Origin: Conidiobolus incongruus B7586
Taxonomy: Eukaryota > Entomophthoromycota > Entomophthoromycetes > Entomophthorales > Conidiobolaceae
Reading direction: 5' to 3'
DNA length: 22,968 nt
Assembly (NCBI GenBank): GCA_000697335.1
Contig: JNEM01012332.1
Span: 1 to 22,968, forward strand
This document shows, piece after piece, positions 8,128-18,133 of the stretch; the first letter of the stretch is position 1, and each line of letters begins with the position of its first letter. Under the pieces are notes generated by a model. The model searched no databases and had not been told where the DNA came from. It was given only the letters and a program-made list of their open reading frames with translations. Made by a program: the position numbers and the translations under genes.

Positions 8128-11100
8128 ATGTTAAGATCAACTAATTTCACTCCTATAACTTTAATAATAACCAAACATCGTTTAAATTTTTCGACATGTC
8201 AAACTTTAAACAGATTAACTACAGTAAAGAATAGAGATTTGTTATTGAATTTACAGAAGCAAAATACTAATGAAAAACCTAAACCTTTTAAAAAATCGAC
8301 TGATGATAATTTAAAAAGTAAACCAAATAAAGAATCAACATATGATTTTAAGAACGGATTACCAAGTAAAGAAATCGAAAGATTAATTCAGGAGTATCGT
8401 AATTTGAAGAGAAACAAAATGATGGGACGTAGTCCGGTAACAACGAACCCGGGGGTAACGCTAACACCTATGAAGCCAAGTGTACTCGTATCGGAAGATC
8501 ATGGTCAAGAATTGGAAGGTGGCGACAGTGCCGAAATGGATGCGATGAGCGATGGTAATTATTTGGAAGATACTATCTCAACTAACGATCGATCCACTCG
8601 ACGATTCCAACCTGGTGACTTGGTAGGGATGGGATCCAATCTTGCCATTGTTTTAGGCCGGGAATCTGGCGCTATTTATACCATGAATTTTTTAGGCGAG
8701 ATTCAAAGTTTGAAACCCCTCAACATCCGAATCCATATTTCGAATCCATTCCAATCTGTGAGCTGGATCTCCGACAAACAACTCTCCCTTCCCATTCACA
8801 ACTTCCTCAAAGACCCTAGCAAAGTTGAAGAGTTTTTACCATTTTGCGTCCCATTGGTCAAGCATTTGGAAACACTGACAAGATCTTACAGTATTCAAAA
8901 TATTTGGAGATTTCAGAAGACTTGGGACACTTATTACATCCAACAGAATATACAACAAATCACATTGTCACAACTCCTCAAGGACATGTTAAATCGAGCA
9001 CCCACCCCAATCGAATTATTAGGAGCGTATCGCTACTTTCGAGAAGAACGTTTACACTACTATTTCAATCCTGACGATTATAACGTCCTAGGGTTTTATT
9101 CCAAGCAATTCGTCAACAGGGTTGAAAATGTTAAAAAGAAATTACTCCACAACGATCCTTCAGTTCTAAAATTTTGGCAAAAAGTTAAAACCATTACAAA
9201 TTATTCCAGATCGAAATATGGCAAATTATATAAGACTGATATAATTGATAAAAGTTTTAGAGCTTATCATCCCGAATCGAATAAATTCCTCAACACTGAC
9301 ACCACTATTCAAGAATCCGAATTACCTTTATTAGATCCCCAAGATAAAGAATACCTCCAACTGATTCAAGATTTTGTTATGGTTGACAAGTTTGGTCTCA
9401 GCCACAATCTTGTACCAATTGTAGCGGCACTCCTAAAACCATTGGGCCACTACCACTACTTCTACGCACCAATTGCCGCAGAATTCCTCAGGGATGTAGG
9501 AGTGTACCATCCGTATCAAAATTTGAATTTTTTACATCCTAATTTACATTTGAATAGTATGGTTGGAGATGACAATTGGGGTACTCAACACTTCACTGAG
9601 GATAGTACCAAAATTTGGGAGGACGTGAAAGATAATTGCAGCAAAATACGCAGAGATTTTGGAGAGTTGCCAGTGTATACAGTAGATTCGGAAGATGCCC
9701 ACGAAATTGATGATGGTATTAGTATTGATTATGATAATCCATCTTCTCCAGAACTTGGTGGTTGGTTGAGAATTCATATTGCAGATCCAACAGTTGCTAT
9801 AGATTCTCAGGAGCATCCTATGTTCAAGGAAGTACTCAACCAGCCTACCACTGCTTACCTTCCCGACAGAGTGTTTCCAATGCTACCAAAATGGTTGAGT
9901 TACGGCCAGTGCAGTTTGGGTGATTCCCAACATTTCGATTTCAGATACACGATGACATTCAGCATTCGATTTGATAGTTTAGGGAAATTGGATTGGAATA
10001 AGATTGATGTAATACCCGCGAAAGTTAGAAAGTTGATCAAGATTAGTTATAATGATGTCAATGAATTGATGGGGTTGAAGAGACCCAATGAGATGTTGGA
10101 AAGTTCATTTCCAGTTCAAAGTAATACCCAATCTAAAGAACTTAAGAATAACGCCCAATACGATAGTCAAATTCTAAAAGATTTCAAATTTATCAAACAA
10201 TTAATCCAAGATCATCGTAACAAACGCATTGAGAATGGTGCACTGTTGACATTCTTTCCACAGCCCAGTATTCAAATCGACGGTGGACAAGACTCTCAAT
10301 CTAATATTTTAATTTCAAACACCCAAAATATTCCAAACTTCAAGGATTTCAATTGTCAACCCCATATTCAATTCCAATTCAATAACTCCATTTTGCCCTC
10401 CCAATATTTGGAAAGTTCTGGAATCGTAGCCGAATGTATGATCATAGCGGGACGTATCGCCTCCAAATTCTGCGAACGTAATTCCATATCTACACTTTTC
10501 GTTCATCAAGCCGCACCCGATACCAAATCTTTCAACTCCATTGAGCGTTCCATATACTCCAGAATGTTGTCAAACCAAGGTGAAAGAATTTCGCCTGCTG
10601 ATTTTATGACTTTTAGATCACTTATAAATGCTGCAAATGTGAGTATATCTCCAAAAGAACATCATTTAATGGGAATTCGTGATGGTTACTTGAGAGTTAC
10701 GTCACCATTAAGAAGATTTATGGATATTTTGAATCATATTCAAATCAAATCCCACCTTCTCGGTCTACCACTCATCACTGAGAAAACTTTACTTCAATTG
10801 AATGAATTAATTACATCTAAGAATTACCGTATTAATATGCTAAAAAAATCTACCGAAAAATTTTGGTTCCTTGAATTTTTAAAATCTATTCAACATTTGG
10901 CACACAAAAATCCCCAGTTGGTAATTTCTCAATACTCCAATATTGTTAAATCGCTCACTAAAGATAATGAACTCGTAATGACTGCTACTATAACAAAATT
11001 CGAACCAAGTCAAAATACTTGGACTATTTATTTAAATACTTTAGGTGTGTTTGGGTTGTTGAAACAGTGTGATAAGTTGAAGAAACTCAAGGTGGGTCAA

Positions 11101-11166
11101 ACTGTGGATGTTAGGTTGGTAATGTTGATTAGAGATTTAAATGTTGTGGAATTTCAATTAGTTTAA
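8128..11166 (+). CDS. Mitochondrial RNB-domain 3'-5' exoribonuclease (DSS1/CYT-4 type)
   Basis: Intronless, 1,012 aa. Residues 1 to about 35 are basic and hydroxylated without acids, as in mitochondrial presequences. After a low-complexity charged linker, a conserved segment starts at FQPGDLVGMG (160 on). The RNase II catalytic (RNB) domain spans roughly 500-870: metal-binding block Y-T-V-D520-S-E-D-A-H-E526-I-D528-D529-G, then IHIADPT (549-555), and TSPLRRFMD (858-866) with the conserved arginines. The C-terminal ~65 residues look like an S1-type beta-barrel. Length fits yeast Dss1 (about 970 aa) and Neurospora CYT-4. In yeast the enzyme works with helicase Suv3 as the mitochondrial degradosome, degrading and trimming RNA. 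The second of the four RNase II Asp positions is Glu526 here; I recall HEIDDG as usual in mitochondrial members, but could not check. Confidence 0.92.
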   Translation: MLRSTNFTPITLIITKHRLNFSTCQTLNRLTTVKNRDLLLNLQKQNTNEKPKPFKKSTDDNLKSKPNKESTYDFKNGLPSKEIERLIQEYRNLKRNKMMGRSPVTTNPGVTLTPMKPSVLVSEDHGQELEGGDSAEMDAMSDGNYLEDTISTNDRSTRRFQPGDLVGMGSNLAIVLGRESGAIYTMNFLGEIQSLKPLNIRIHISNPFQSVSWISDKQLSLPIHNFLKDPSKVEEFLPFCVPLVKHLETLTRSYSIQNIWRFQKTWDTYYIQQNIQQITLSQLLKDMLNRAPTPIELLGAYRYFREERLHYYFNPDDYNVLGFYSKQFVNRVENVKKKLLHNDPSVLKFWQKVKTITNYSRSKYGKLYKTDIIDKSFRAYHPESNKFLNTDTTIQESELPLLDPQDKEYLQLIQDFVMVDKFGLSHNLVPIVAALLKPLGHYHYFYAPIAAEFLRDVGVYHPYQNLNFLHPNLHLNSMVGDDNWGTQHFTEDSTKIWEDVKDNCSKIRRDFGELPVYTVDSEDAHEIDDGISIDYDNPSSPELGGWLRIHIADPTVAIDSQEHPMFKEVLNQPTTAYLPDRVFPMLPKWLSYGQCSLGDSQHFDFRYTMTFSIRFDSLGKLDWNKIDVIPAKVRKLIKISYNDVNELMGLKRPNEMLESSFPVQSNTQSKELKNNAQYDSQILKDFKFIKQLIQDHRNKRIENGALLTFFPQPSIQIDGGQDSQSNILISNTQNIPNFKDFNCQPHIQFQFNNSILPSQYLESSGIVAECMIIAGRIASKFCERNSISTLFVHQAAPDTKSFNSIERSIYSRMLSNQGERISPADFMTFRSLINAANVSISPKEHHLMGIRDGYLRVTSPLRRFMDILNHIQIKSHLLGLPLITEKTLLQLNELITSKNYRINMLKKSTEKFWFLEFLKSIQHLAHKNPQLVISQYSNIVKSLTKDNELVMTATITKFEPSQNTWTIYLNTLGVFGLLKQCDKLKKLKVGQTVDVRLVMLIRDLNVVEFQLV

Positions 11167-11296
11167 AACTGAATAATAAAACTCCTCTCAAAATATGGAA
11201 TATATTATATATATAATCAAATAATTCTTTTATTATTAATTTAAATTTTATTTTTGAAATTTATAATCAAGTTAAAAAAATAAGTATGATATTTAG

Positions 11297-11302
11297 AAAA
11301 AA
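11297..11302 (-). terminator. Pol III terminator of tRNA-Lys
   Basis: On the minus strand a run of six T lies 24 nt past the tRNA 3' end, the normal RNA polymerase III stop signal. Confidence 0.7.
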
Positions 11303-11326
11303 GACAATCATAATGAATCACCATAC

Positions 11327-11399
11327 CGCCCAATGTGGGGCTCGAACCCACGACCCTCAGATTAAAAGTCTGATGCTCTACCGACTGAGCTAACCGGGC
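11327..11399 (-). tRNA. tRNA-Lys (anticodon UUU)
   Basis: A 73-nt cloverleaf on the minus strand. The acceptor stem GCCCGGT/ATTGGGC has 7 pairs (two G-U) and discriminator G. The D stem is GCTC/GAGC, the anticodon stem TCAGA/TCTGA with loop CTTTTAA (anticodon TTT), the variable loop GGGTC, and the T stem GTGGG/CCCAC with loop TTCGAGC. It has no intron and no encoded CCA. The internal A box (TAGCTCAGTCGG) and B box (GGTTCGAGCCC) are intact. It closely resembles other eukaryotic cytosolic tRNA-Lys(UUU) genes, so it should be a working nuclear gene reading AAA/AAG, a heavily used codon in this genome. Confidence 0.97.
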
Positions 11400-12500
11400 T
11401 TATTTAACATTTTTAAAATTCAATCACTTCTTGAAAGTTATTGTTAATTAAATTTTTTAAAACTAAAAATTATTTTAATTTCTATTTGGTTTGTATATAA
11501 TTATTCATCTATTAAATTATTTTTTTATATCTAAATTCTCTCTATCGTAATCTATAATTAATTTACATTCCTAATTATTTTCATTATTATATATATAGTT
11601 ATAATTTTTCAAAACACAATCAATGGTTATTCAATATTTTTAAGTAATTTATAACTCATATACTATTAGAAATAATTAATTAAATTAATATATAATTTTA
11701 TTTATTTTATTAAGTTTTATTAAAATATTATTTTAAAGAAGTTATTAAAGTTAAAACAAAGATTTTGTTGTCCATTTTATTTAATACTTTTTTAGTTGTC
11801 TATATCAATTTTTAATCTTATCTTAATTTGAATGATATGATTTGTTAATTGAATAAATCTCAATTCTTAATCACTTACAGTTACTGATATTATATATTAT
11901 TTAAGTTTGCAAGTTTTTAAAATTGCTACAATACTTATCAATATGATTAAAATATTAAGAAAATATTAGGTATTTCCAATATTTTTAGGACTTATGAGGT
12001 GGTTAGAACTGCTAGACTTGGAAGATTAATTGATATTTTTGAGTAATTGTTGTTAAATTAAAATATTTAAAATTGATATAAAATATTAATATTGTACATT
12101 TTTATTTATTAAAATAAAATTTAATAAAATTCATAAATTTTAAAATATCAATTTCTAAGAATTGTATATAATTTATTTAATCAGTTTATAATAAACAATT
12201 AAAAATAAATCATAAATCTGATAATAAAATGATTATGGTATTGACGTTGTTAAACTATCCCATCTATTTTATATTGTGTAGTTAATGCGTTTAATAATTC
12301 AAATCAATGTTTATTATAACAACCTATTTAAATCTCAAATTTATTTTAGATTGAATTAATTTTTAATGAATTAGTATAATGATATATTATTAATAAGTTT
12401 TAATTTTAAACTATTTTTATAAATCATTTTTCAAATAATTGAAAATATCAAATTATTATTAGAAAATAAAGAAATATTAATAATTTTTTGATATAAATGT
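11400..12500. other. AT-rich spacer, nothing recognised
   Basis: Very low-complexity AT-rich DNA downstream of the exoribonuclease and upstream of the tRNA on its own strand. I see no coding pattern, RNA gene or clear repeat. Confidence 0.6.
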
Positions 12501-14950
12501 ATTAAATTTGGATCATTTTATAATGTATCTGGGTATTTTCATTGAATACAGAGTAATTTAAATATATTGGTTATTCTAACAGAGTTTAAATTAGGAAAAT
12601 ATATTCATTCGAAGACTGAATATATATTACTTAAAAATAAATAAATTATTAATCTAGCGCAACATTCTAATTATTCAAAAATGAATATAATTGCACTGAA
12701 AAGCTATTCAAAATAATCACCAAATTGATATTTTTTGTACATAATGAAAAATTCAACCGGTTCAAAATTAGAGTCTACTCTATTCTTTTTGCAATTAATT
12801 TATAGATTCTTTTTGAATTTATAAGGACATTAAAAACAGGTAAAAAGATAGAATAATGGAATGTAAATAGTCAGAAAATCCGGTATATAATATTACTCAA
12901 GATTAAGATTCAATTTGATTGGAATTCAATGTATTAATTTTTGTAATTTAAAAATTATAAATTGACAAGATAAAAAGCATATCAGAAAACATCCTTAATA
13001 TTATACCAAAAATATATTAAATAAATCCTGTAATTGAGAAGAATACTAAAAATTTCATGTCAATGATGTATTAAGGTAATATTCATATAATACTTGATAA
13101 TTTCAGCCTCTTAATATCTACACAATCAAACCATGATGATAAAAAATCTCATCACTTAGTGTGAAATCTATGCAAGATTTAATCAAAATCCTTATAATAT
13201 TTATAAACTAAGGACTAATAAGGTTAAGTGACAAATGAAACCTGAGATAGATACTAGATTAATAACCCTGATAAATTTTACAAGTTCAATATATTCCAGC
13301 TAGTTTGTCCCATTAATCTAAGGGTTTTAATTTATCCTTATTTATCACTCATTATCAAATCAAAAAAGCTTGAATTGATCCTCAACATTTGTAAATAAAT
13401 TAATCAGAACTTAATCATAAATAAATACCATGCAGTATCAATCATATTGGTTAGAAGAATAACTGAGTATCAGATAATTGAAGAAAAGCCTCCAAATACT
13501 AATTAGAACCTAATATAAATCATTAACTAGTCTCAATCATTTTGTTCGTTTTATTATTGTGATACATTATATTAATTGATTCAACCACAAGAACCTTAGG
13601 TAAATAAATGACTAGATGAATTAGATTCTTACTGGAAGTGTATTAATTTCAATTTAGTTTAAGGTAATTTTTCCCATATGCTAATAGTTTTAATTATCTT
13701 TTAAATATAATTTTGTCATGTTATATTATATAAAAAATATTGATTTATAGCAATATTGTAAGTTATATTGATTCTACTGAAATTTAGAGAAACGGATATT
13801 TATCCAATTATTAAGACTATGACGGTGAATAGATAGCATTGACAGTCCATAACTTCAGGAAAATTTTAAGGTATAAAAATCTCATTTTTTTATATTATAA
13901 TAATTATTCATATCATACTTGGAATTGGATTATTGCTCGAAATATTGGATTCAATCCTTTCCATTTGAGAGTATCAAGTTAATATCGTTCTTATAAATCA
14001 ATAAAATGATTTATTAATATTTAATTTTTATAAGCTATAACAAATACATAAAAAATTTCTAATTATTTCTTATAATAAAATTTGAAAAAAATATATGGGT
14101 GAGCAATTATATCTGTTAAACTCAATAATTCTATTTTAAGAGTTTAAATTTTGAATATTATGACATTTAGCAGCTTAAATTCACAGTGTGAATTAGAATG
14201 CATTATTTATTATCAAATTTGATGAATTTAATCCAAGGTCTGGACTGGATTGGGATATCAATAGTTATTCCAATGCAAATTTATTTATCTCACAAAGATT
14301 AATGGTACTACAAAAATTACCATCACTAATATTGCATAAAATCAGCATTCCCTATCAATTCAAGAAATCTGGGATAATTATTATTTTTTTTGAAATTTAT
14401 TGTATTTTTATTAAATTTTGGAACCCAATAGTTCCTATTGATATTTAACATCTCTAATATTCAAAGATTGGATATTTTGTAGATAGATTGAATTGATAAG
14501 TAATGATTATAATTGAATATAAACTGCATCAAGCATTTTATTTCAACGAAAAATCAACATATGCTCTATTACGTTATACACTCTTGAAAACAGTTATTCA
14601 AACCTAATGCAGTAAAATTTATTCTTTGACAGAAGATTTGATAAATGTTAAACAATTGGCAACAATTATAAATTATACTTAAATAAGGATAAATTCAAAT
14701 AACACAAACTAATATTTATTTCTGTTAAAATTTTAAAGTATTAACAATATTAAATTATCACAAATTATAAAATATAATTTGTTAAAAATTTAATATTAAA
14801 AATAGTACCATAACAATAAAAATTGTACTGGAATTAATTTTTTTAATATTTTAACCCTTAAGAATAATTTCAGAATATGCAATAACACTATAATTACGGT
14901 TTATCAATCAATAAGTAAAATTGAATAAAGTGCGAATATTAATTTGAGTT
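12500..14950. other. Gene-free region with possible old retroelement remains
   Basis: Composition is less extreme than in the flanking spacer and resembles the gypsy relic at 1,100-3,250, which suggests decayed former coding DNA. The only specific hint is a plus-strand block at 14,222-14,270 resembling the end of a Ty3/gypsy retropepsin (hydrophobic-G-x-D-W-hydrophobic pattern). No RT, RNase H or integrase landmark was recognised and no limits can be set. If it is an element, it is dead and old. Confidence 0.3.
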
Positions 14951-14956
14951 AAAGAG

Positions 14957-15025
14957 CTTCCAATTTGGAAGATAATTTCAAATTGGGAGAAATATCGCTT
15001 GAAATTTTAAAATTGGGTGGAAATA
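14957..15025. promoter_or_regulatory. Palindrome plus repeated AAATTGGG motif upstream of the GH3 gene
   Basis: CTTCCAA-T-TTGGAAG (14,957-14,971) is a perfect 7-bp palindrome with a one-base centre. It is followed by two near-identical direct repeats, CAAATTGGGAGAAATA (14,979-14,994) and AAATTGGGTGGAAATA (15,010-15,025), about 31 bp apart. The cluster ends 237 bp before the beta-glucosidase start codon, a reasonable place for an upstream activating or repressing site. The function is inferred from position and repetition only. Confidence 0.35.
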
Positions 15026-15261
15026 AGTTGGTCAAGTGATGATAATTGTAATACTACTAATTTAATAAAACTTATTAGCTGAAATTGTTCGTTTTGAGAC
15101 CATTTTTTGTTGATTATATGCTCTTTTGAGAGATATAAAAATAAGTGATTTTCGTAAACTTAAGTTCATATAATTAAGCGATAACTATCTTGTAATATAT
15201 TATTTAATTAATTTGTTTTATTGAATATCCAGAAATCGCTTTGATAATAAGTTAATTCGAT

Positions 15262-17622
15262 ATGTTTAAAGGCTATCTTATCCCGGTTACGCTCCTGTTG
15301 ATATCGGGAGTGTTTGCTGACTATCCTACCAAACCCCAGTGCGATGTGAAACGCTTCGAGGCCGAAATGAATGCCAAAGTGAATGAATTGATGTCCAAAA
15401 TGTCACTTGAGGAGAAAATTGGTCAATTGACCCAAATCAACATCAATAACTTGTATGATGCTAAGAGTGGCAAGCTTAATACTACCCAATTGGACTACTA
15501 TATCAAGCAACGTCTTGCTGGGTCTTTCCTTAACAATTTGTCGGACAGCACTGACTTGAATGCAGCTGACCCCGCTACCTGGGTTCGTGTTATGAATGAA
15601 ATCCAAGACTATATTCAGAAGAATACCCGTCTCAAGATCCCTATGATTTATGGCCTCGATTCCGTCCATGGTGCTAACTATATCCGTGGCGCTACTCTAT
15701 TCCCTCAGCAAATCGGTATGGGCGCTACCTTCAATCGTACCGCCGCTCGCGTATGGGGTGAAATTACCGCCAAGGACACCAGAGCCGTTGGTGTTCACTG
15801 GAACTTCAGTCCTCTCGCTGACATTGCTGTGAACAAGCAATGGGGGCGTGTTTACGAAACTTTTGGTGAAGATCCTCTCCTTGCCGGAGAACTTGGTAAG
15901 CAAGTCGTGTTAGGATACCAAGGAGAAAATGTGTGTGATTTGAGACGTCCCGATAAAGTTGCAGGTACCATGAAGCATTTCATTGGTTACTCCAGCACCA
16001 GATCAGGTCACGATGTCGACGGATCCTGGATGTCTAAGAGAGTTTTGGACGAATATTTTGTACCTCCATTCCAGGCTTTGGTTGACACTGGAGTTGCTAC
16101 CGCTATGGAATCGTACTCTGATATTGATGGTGACCATGTCGTCAAGAGCAAGAAGATTTTGGTCGATTTGCTGAGAGAGCAAATGGGCTTCAAAGGTGCT
16201 TTGGTCACTGATTACGAACAAATTTTCAAACTCAACTTCCAGCACCATGTCGCCAAGTCATTGAACGATTCATTAGTCATGGCAATGAAATTGGGTACTA
16301 TTGATGTTAGTATGGTTCCTCATAATGGTCAATTCTTTGAGATGATGGTCTCTTTGGTCAAGGCTGGACGTATTCCTGCTAGTGCTATTGACAAAAATGT
16401 TAAGAGAGTACTCCAACTTAAATATAAAATGGGCTTACTTAACTCCAATGGTTACACTGACCCCAACTCAGCTCTTGTCAAATCTATCGGTCGTGCAGAA
16501 GATCGCGCTGCTTCCTTGAATATGGCTAGAGAATCTGTCGTCCTTTTAGAGAATCGCAACAAGATCCTTCCTCTTAAGCAAAATACCAAGTTGTTCTTGA
16601 CTGGTCCTTGTGCTGACAGTCTCAACTACTTGACTGGTGGATGGACTTTCACTTGGCAAGGTGCTTCTTACTGGATGGGACCTAGTCGTGAAGATTTCTT
16701 CGATGGTCGAGGCACTACTATTCTCCAAGGTCTTAAGAATATTGGTGGTGACAATGTCAGATATATGCCCAGTGTTGATATTGAAGGAAAATGGCTTAAT
16801 AATGTCTCTCCCGACTCAATTTCTAGTGCTGCCAGCGCCAGTGATGCCTCCGTTGTCTGTCTCGGTGAGCGCAACTATGCTGAATTTGTTGGTAATATTG
16901 ACGATATGCGCCTTCCCGAAGGCCAACTTGATCTCGTCAAACTCCTTGCCAAATCCAACAAGCCTGTAATTCTAGTTCTTTCTCAAGGTCGTCCCAGAGT
17001 TTTCGACAACGTTGCTGACCTCCCTTCTGCCATCTTATCTTCATTCTTAGTCGGACCTGAAGGAGGCCAAGCCATTGCTGAAATCATTTACGGTCGCATC
17101 AATCCCTCCGGAAAACTTCCATTGACCTACACTAACAAGGCTAGTTTGACAACCATCAACAACTACCGCAGATTCAGTGATAGCTACAAAGTCCAATGGG
17201 AATTTGGTCACGGTTTGTCATATACTACATTCAACTACACTGGTCTCACATTGTCCAGTAACCAAGTTCAACCCGACGGAACACTCGACGTTAGTGTCAC
17301 AGTCACCAACAATGGTAGTGTAGCCGGAGCTGAATCCGTTCTGATGTACGCAACCCAAATCTACAGATCTATCTCGCCCGAATTCCAAAGACTTCGCAAC
17401 TTCGACAAAGTGTACCTCAACCCTCAGGAATCGAAGACCGTCAAGTTCCAAATCAAGCCTAAGCGCGACCTGAGCTTCATCGACGAGAACAACAGACGCG
17501 CCCTTGAGATGGGAGAATTTACTGTGAAGATCGGGCCTTTGACGAAGAATTTCAATTTGACATTAACTAACAAACCTAATAATCCACTCTTCGTTGAGGA
17601 ATCTGATCATATTTTAGTATAA
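15262..17622 (+). CDS. Secreted GH3 beta-glucosidase
   Basis: Intronless, 786 aa. A signal peptide covers about residues 1-19 (hydrophobic core then SGVFA|DYP). The GH3 N-terminal barrel spans about 35-390: GLDSVHG (131-137), FGEDP (201-205), KHF (238-240) and the nucleophile Asp317 in GFKGALVTD. The GH3 C-terminal domain follows (about 425-625); the GERNYAE segment (535-541) carries the likely acid/base Glu. A fibronectin III-like domain sits at about 690-760. Sequence style around the nucleophile (DYEQIFKL, then IDVSMVP) recalls the Dictyostelium GluA/BglX branch, not the large ascomycete enzymes. At least eight N-glycosylation sequons (e.g. N73, N158, N335, N658) fit a secreted or vacuolar protein. 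There is no HDEL-type tail or membrane anchor. Expected role: release of glucose from cellobiose or other beta-glucosides. Codons are richer in G/C-ending forms than in the neighbours, suggesting strong expression. Confidence 0.95.
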   Translation: MFKGYLIPVTLLLISGVFADYPTKPQCDVKRFEAEMNAKVNELMSKMSLEEKIGQLTQININNLYDAKSGKLNTTQLDYYIKQRLAGSFLNNLSDSTDLNAADPATWVRVMNEIQDYIQKNTRLKIPMIYGLDSVHGANYIRGATLFPQQIGMGATFNRTAARVWGEITAKDTRAVGVHWNFSPLADIAVNKQWGRVYETFGEDPLLAGELGKQVVLGYQGENVCDLRRPDKVAGTMKHFIGYSSTRSGHDVDGSWMSKRVLDEYFVPPFQALVDTGVATAMESYSDIDGDHVVKSKKILVDLLREQMGFKGALVTDYEQIFKLNFQHHVAKSLNDSLVMAMKLGTIDVSMVPHNGQFFEMMVSLVKAGRIPASAIDKNVKRVLQLKYKMGLLNSNGYTDPNSALVKSIGRAEDRAASLNMARESVVLLENRNKILPLKQNTKLFLTGPCADSLNYLTGGWTFTWQGASYWMGPSREDFFDGRGTTILQGLKNIGGDNVRYMPSVDIEGKWLNNVSPDSISSAASASDASVVCLGERNYAEFVGNIDDMRLPEGQLDLVKLLAKSNKPVILVLSQGRPRVFDNVADLPSAILSSFLVGPEGGQAIAEIIYGRINPSGKLPLTYTNKASLTTINNYRRFSDSYKVQWEFGHGLSYTTFNYTGLTLSSNQVQPDGTLDVSVTVTNNGSVAGAESVLMYATQIYRSISPEFQRLRNFDKVYLNPQESKTVKFQIKPKRDLSFIDENNRRALEMGEFTVKIGPLTKNFNLTLTNKPNNPLFVEESDHILV

Positions 17623-17866
17623 TTAATACATATTTTTTTAATTATTTTATTTTTTTTTCATTTTTATAGTTATTTTATTAATAAATATTTTTAAATTCAA
17701 ATTATTATAATTTAAATTTTTTTTTAATAAAATTTTTAAGGAAACTATAAAATATATTGCAGCACTACTGGAAAGTGGCTTTGTAATAAGGATCAAATAA
17801 ATTTGCTAAAACGGACCAAGAATGGCTAACGAGATAATTTAAAGAAGTTTTATTAAAATATCAAAG

Positions 17867-18133
17867 TGTAGGGCTTGGCCCAGGTCGAGGTGATCCCGGA
17901 GCAAATATGTGCTCAATAGCGATTTTATAATGCTATCAGTCTTTGGTCAATGTGCTGAAACACAGTTTATAGTTGTCCGGAATTTCGCATTGTACAAGGA
18001 TAGTGTAGCGTACTTGTGTGTAGATTTCGTTAAGAATAGAGATGAGTGATTAAAGCTGAATGGTACACAGACCTCCCGATCCGCGAAAATATATTTCAGC
18101 AATACATTTTATACTGCCAACTTACAATTTTTT
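17867..18133 (+). ncRNA. Candidate structured RNA of unknown family (Pol III-like signals)
   Basis: A GC-rich island with no open frame in otherwise very AT-rich DNA, 245 bp past the beta-glucosidase stop. Plus-strand hairpins follow one another: GGGC/GCCC (17,871-17,881), GAGCA/TGCTC (17,899-17,914), ATAGC/GCTAT (17,916-17,936), TGTG/CACA (17,951-17,964) and ACAAG/CTTGT (17,994-18,017, extendable by wobble pairs). GGTCGAGGT (17,883-17,891) can close the whole with ACCTCCCGATCC (18,071-18,082), with bulges. TGGCCCAGGTCG (17,876-17,887) fits the Pol III A-box consensus, and a T6 run lies at 18,128-18,133. I see no convincing B box and no match to U1-U6, U3, 5S, RNase P/MRP or SRP landmarks. 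A decayed solo LTR or SINE is the main alternative. Confidence 0.35.

Noticed and set aside
15403-17451. Several 60-110 codon frames inside the beta-glucosidase gene, both strands
   Set aside because: Shadows of the GH3 coding sequence, which has full motif support across its length.
17760-17850. GTGGCTTTGTAATAAGG as a possible SRP RNA Alu-domain start (UGUAAU-type loop)
   Set aside because: No matching helix 3/4 or S-domain GNRA and helix 8 landmarks could be found downstream in the right places.
17867-17890. 5S rRNA or tRNA from the A-box-like sequence
   Set aside because: No cloverleaf and no 5S internal control region or consensus helices.
17975-17990. CCGGAATTTCGC as RNase P/MRP conserved region I
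   Set aside because: Only partial match and no credible conserved region V near the 3' end of the island.
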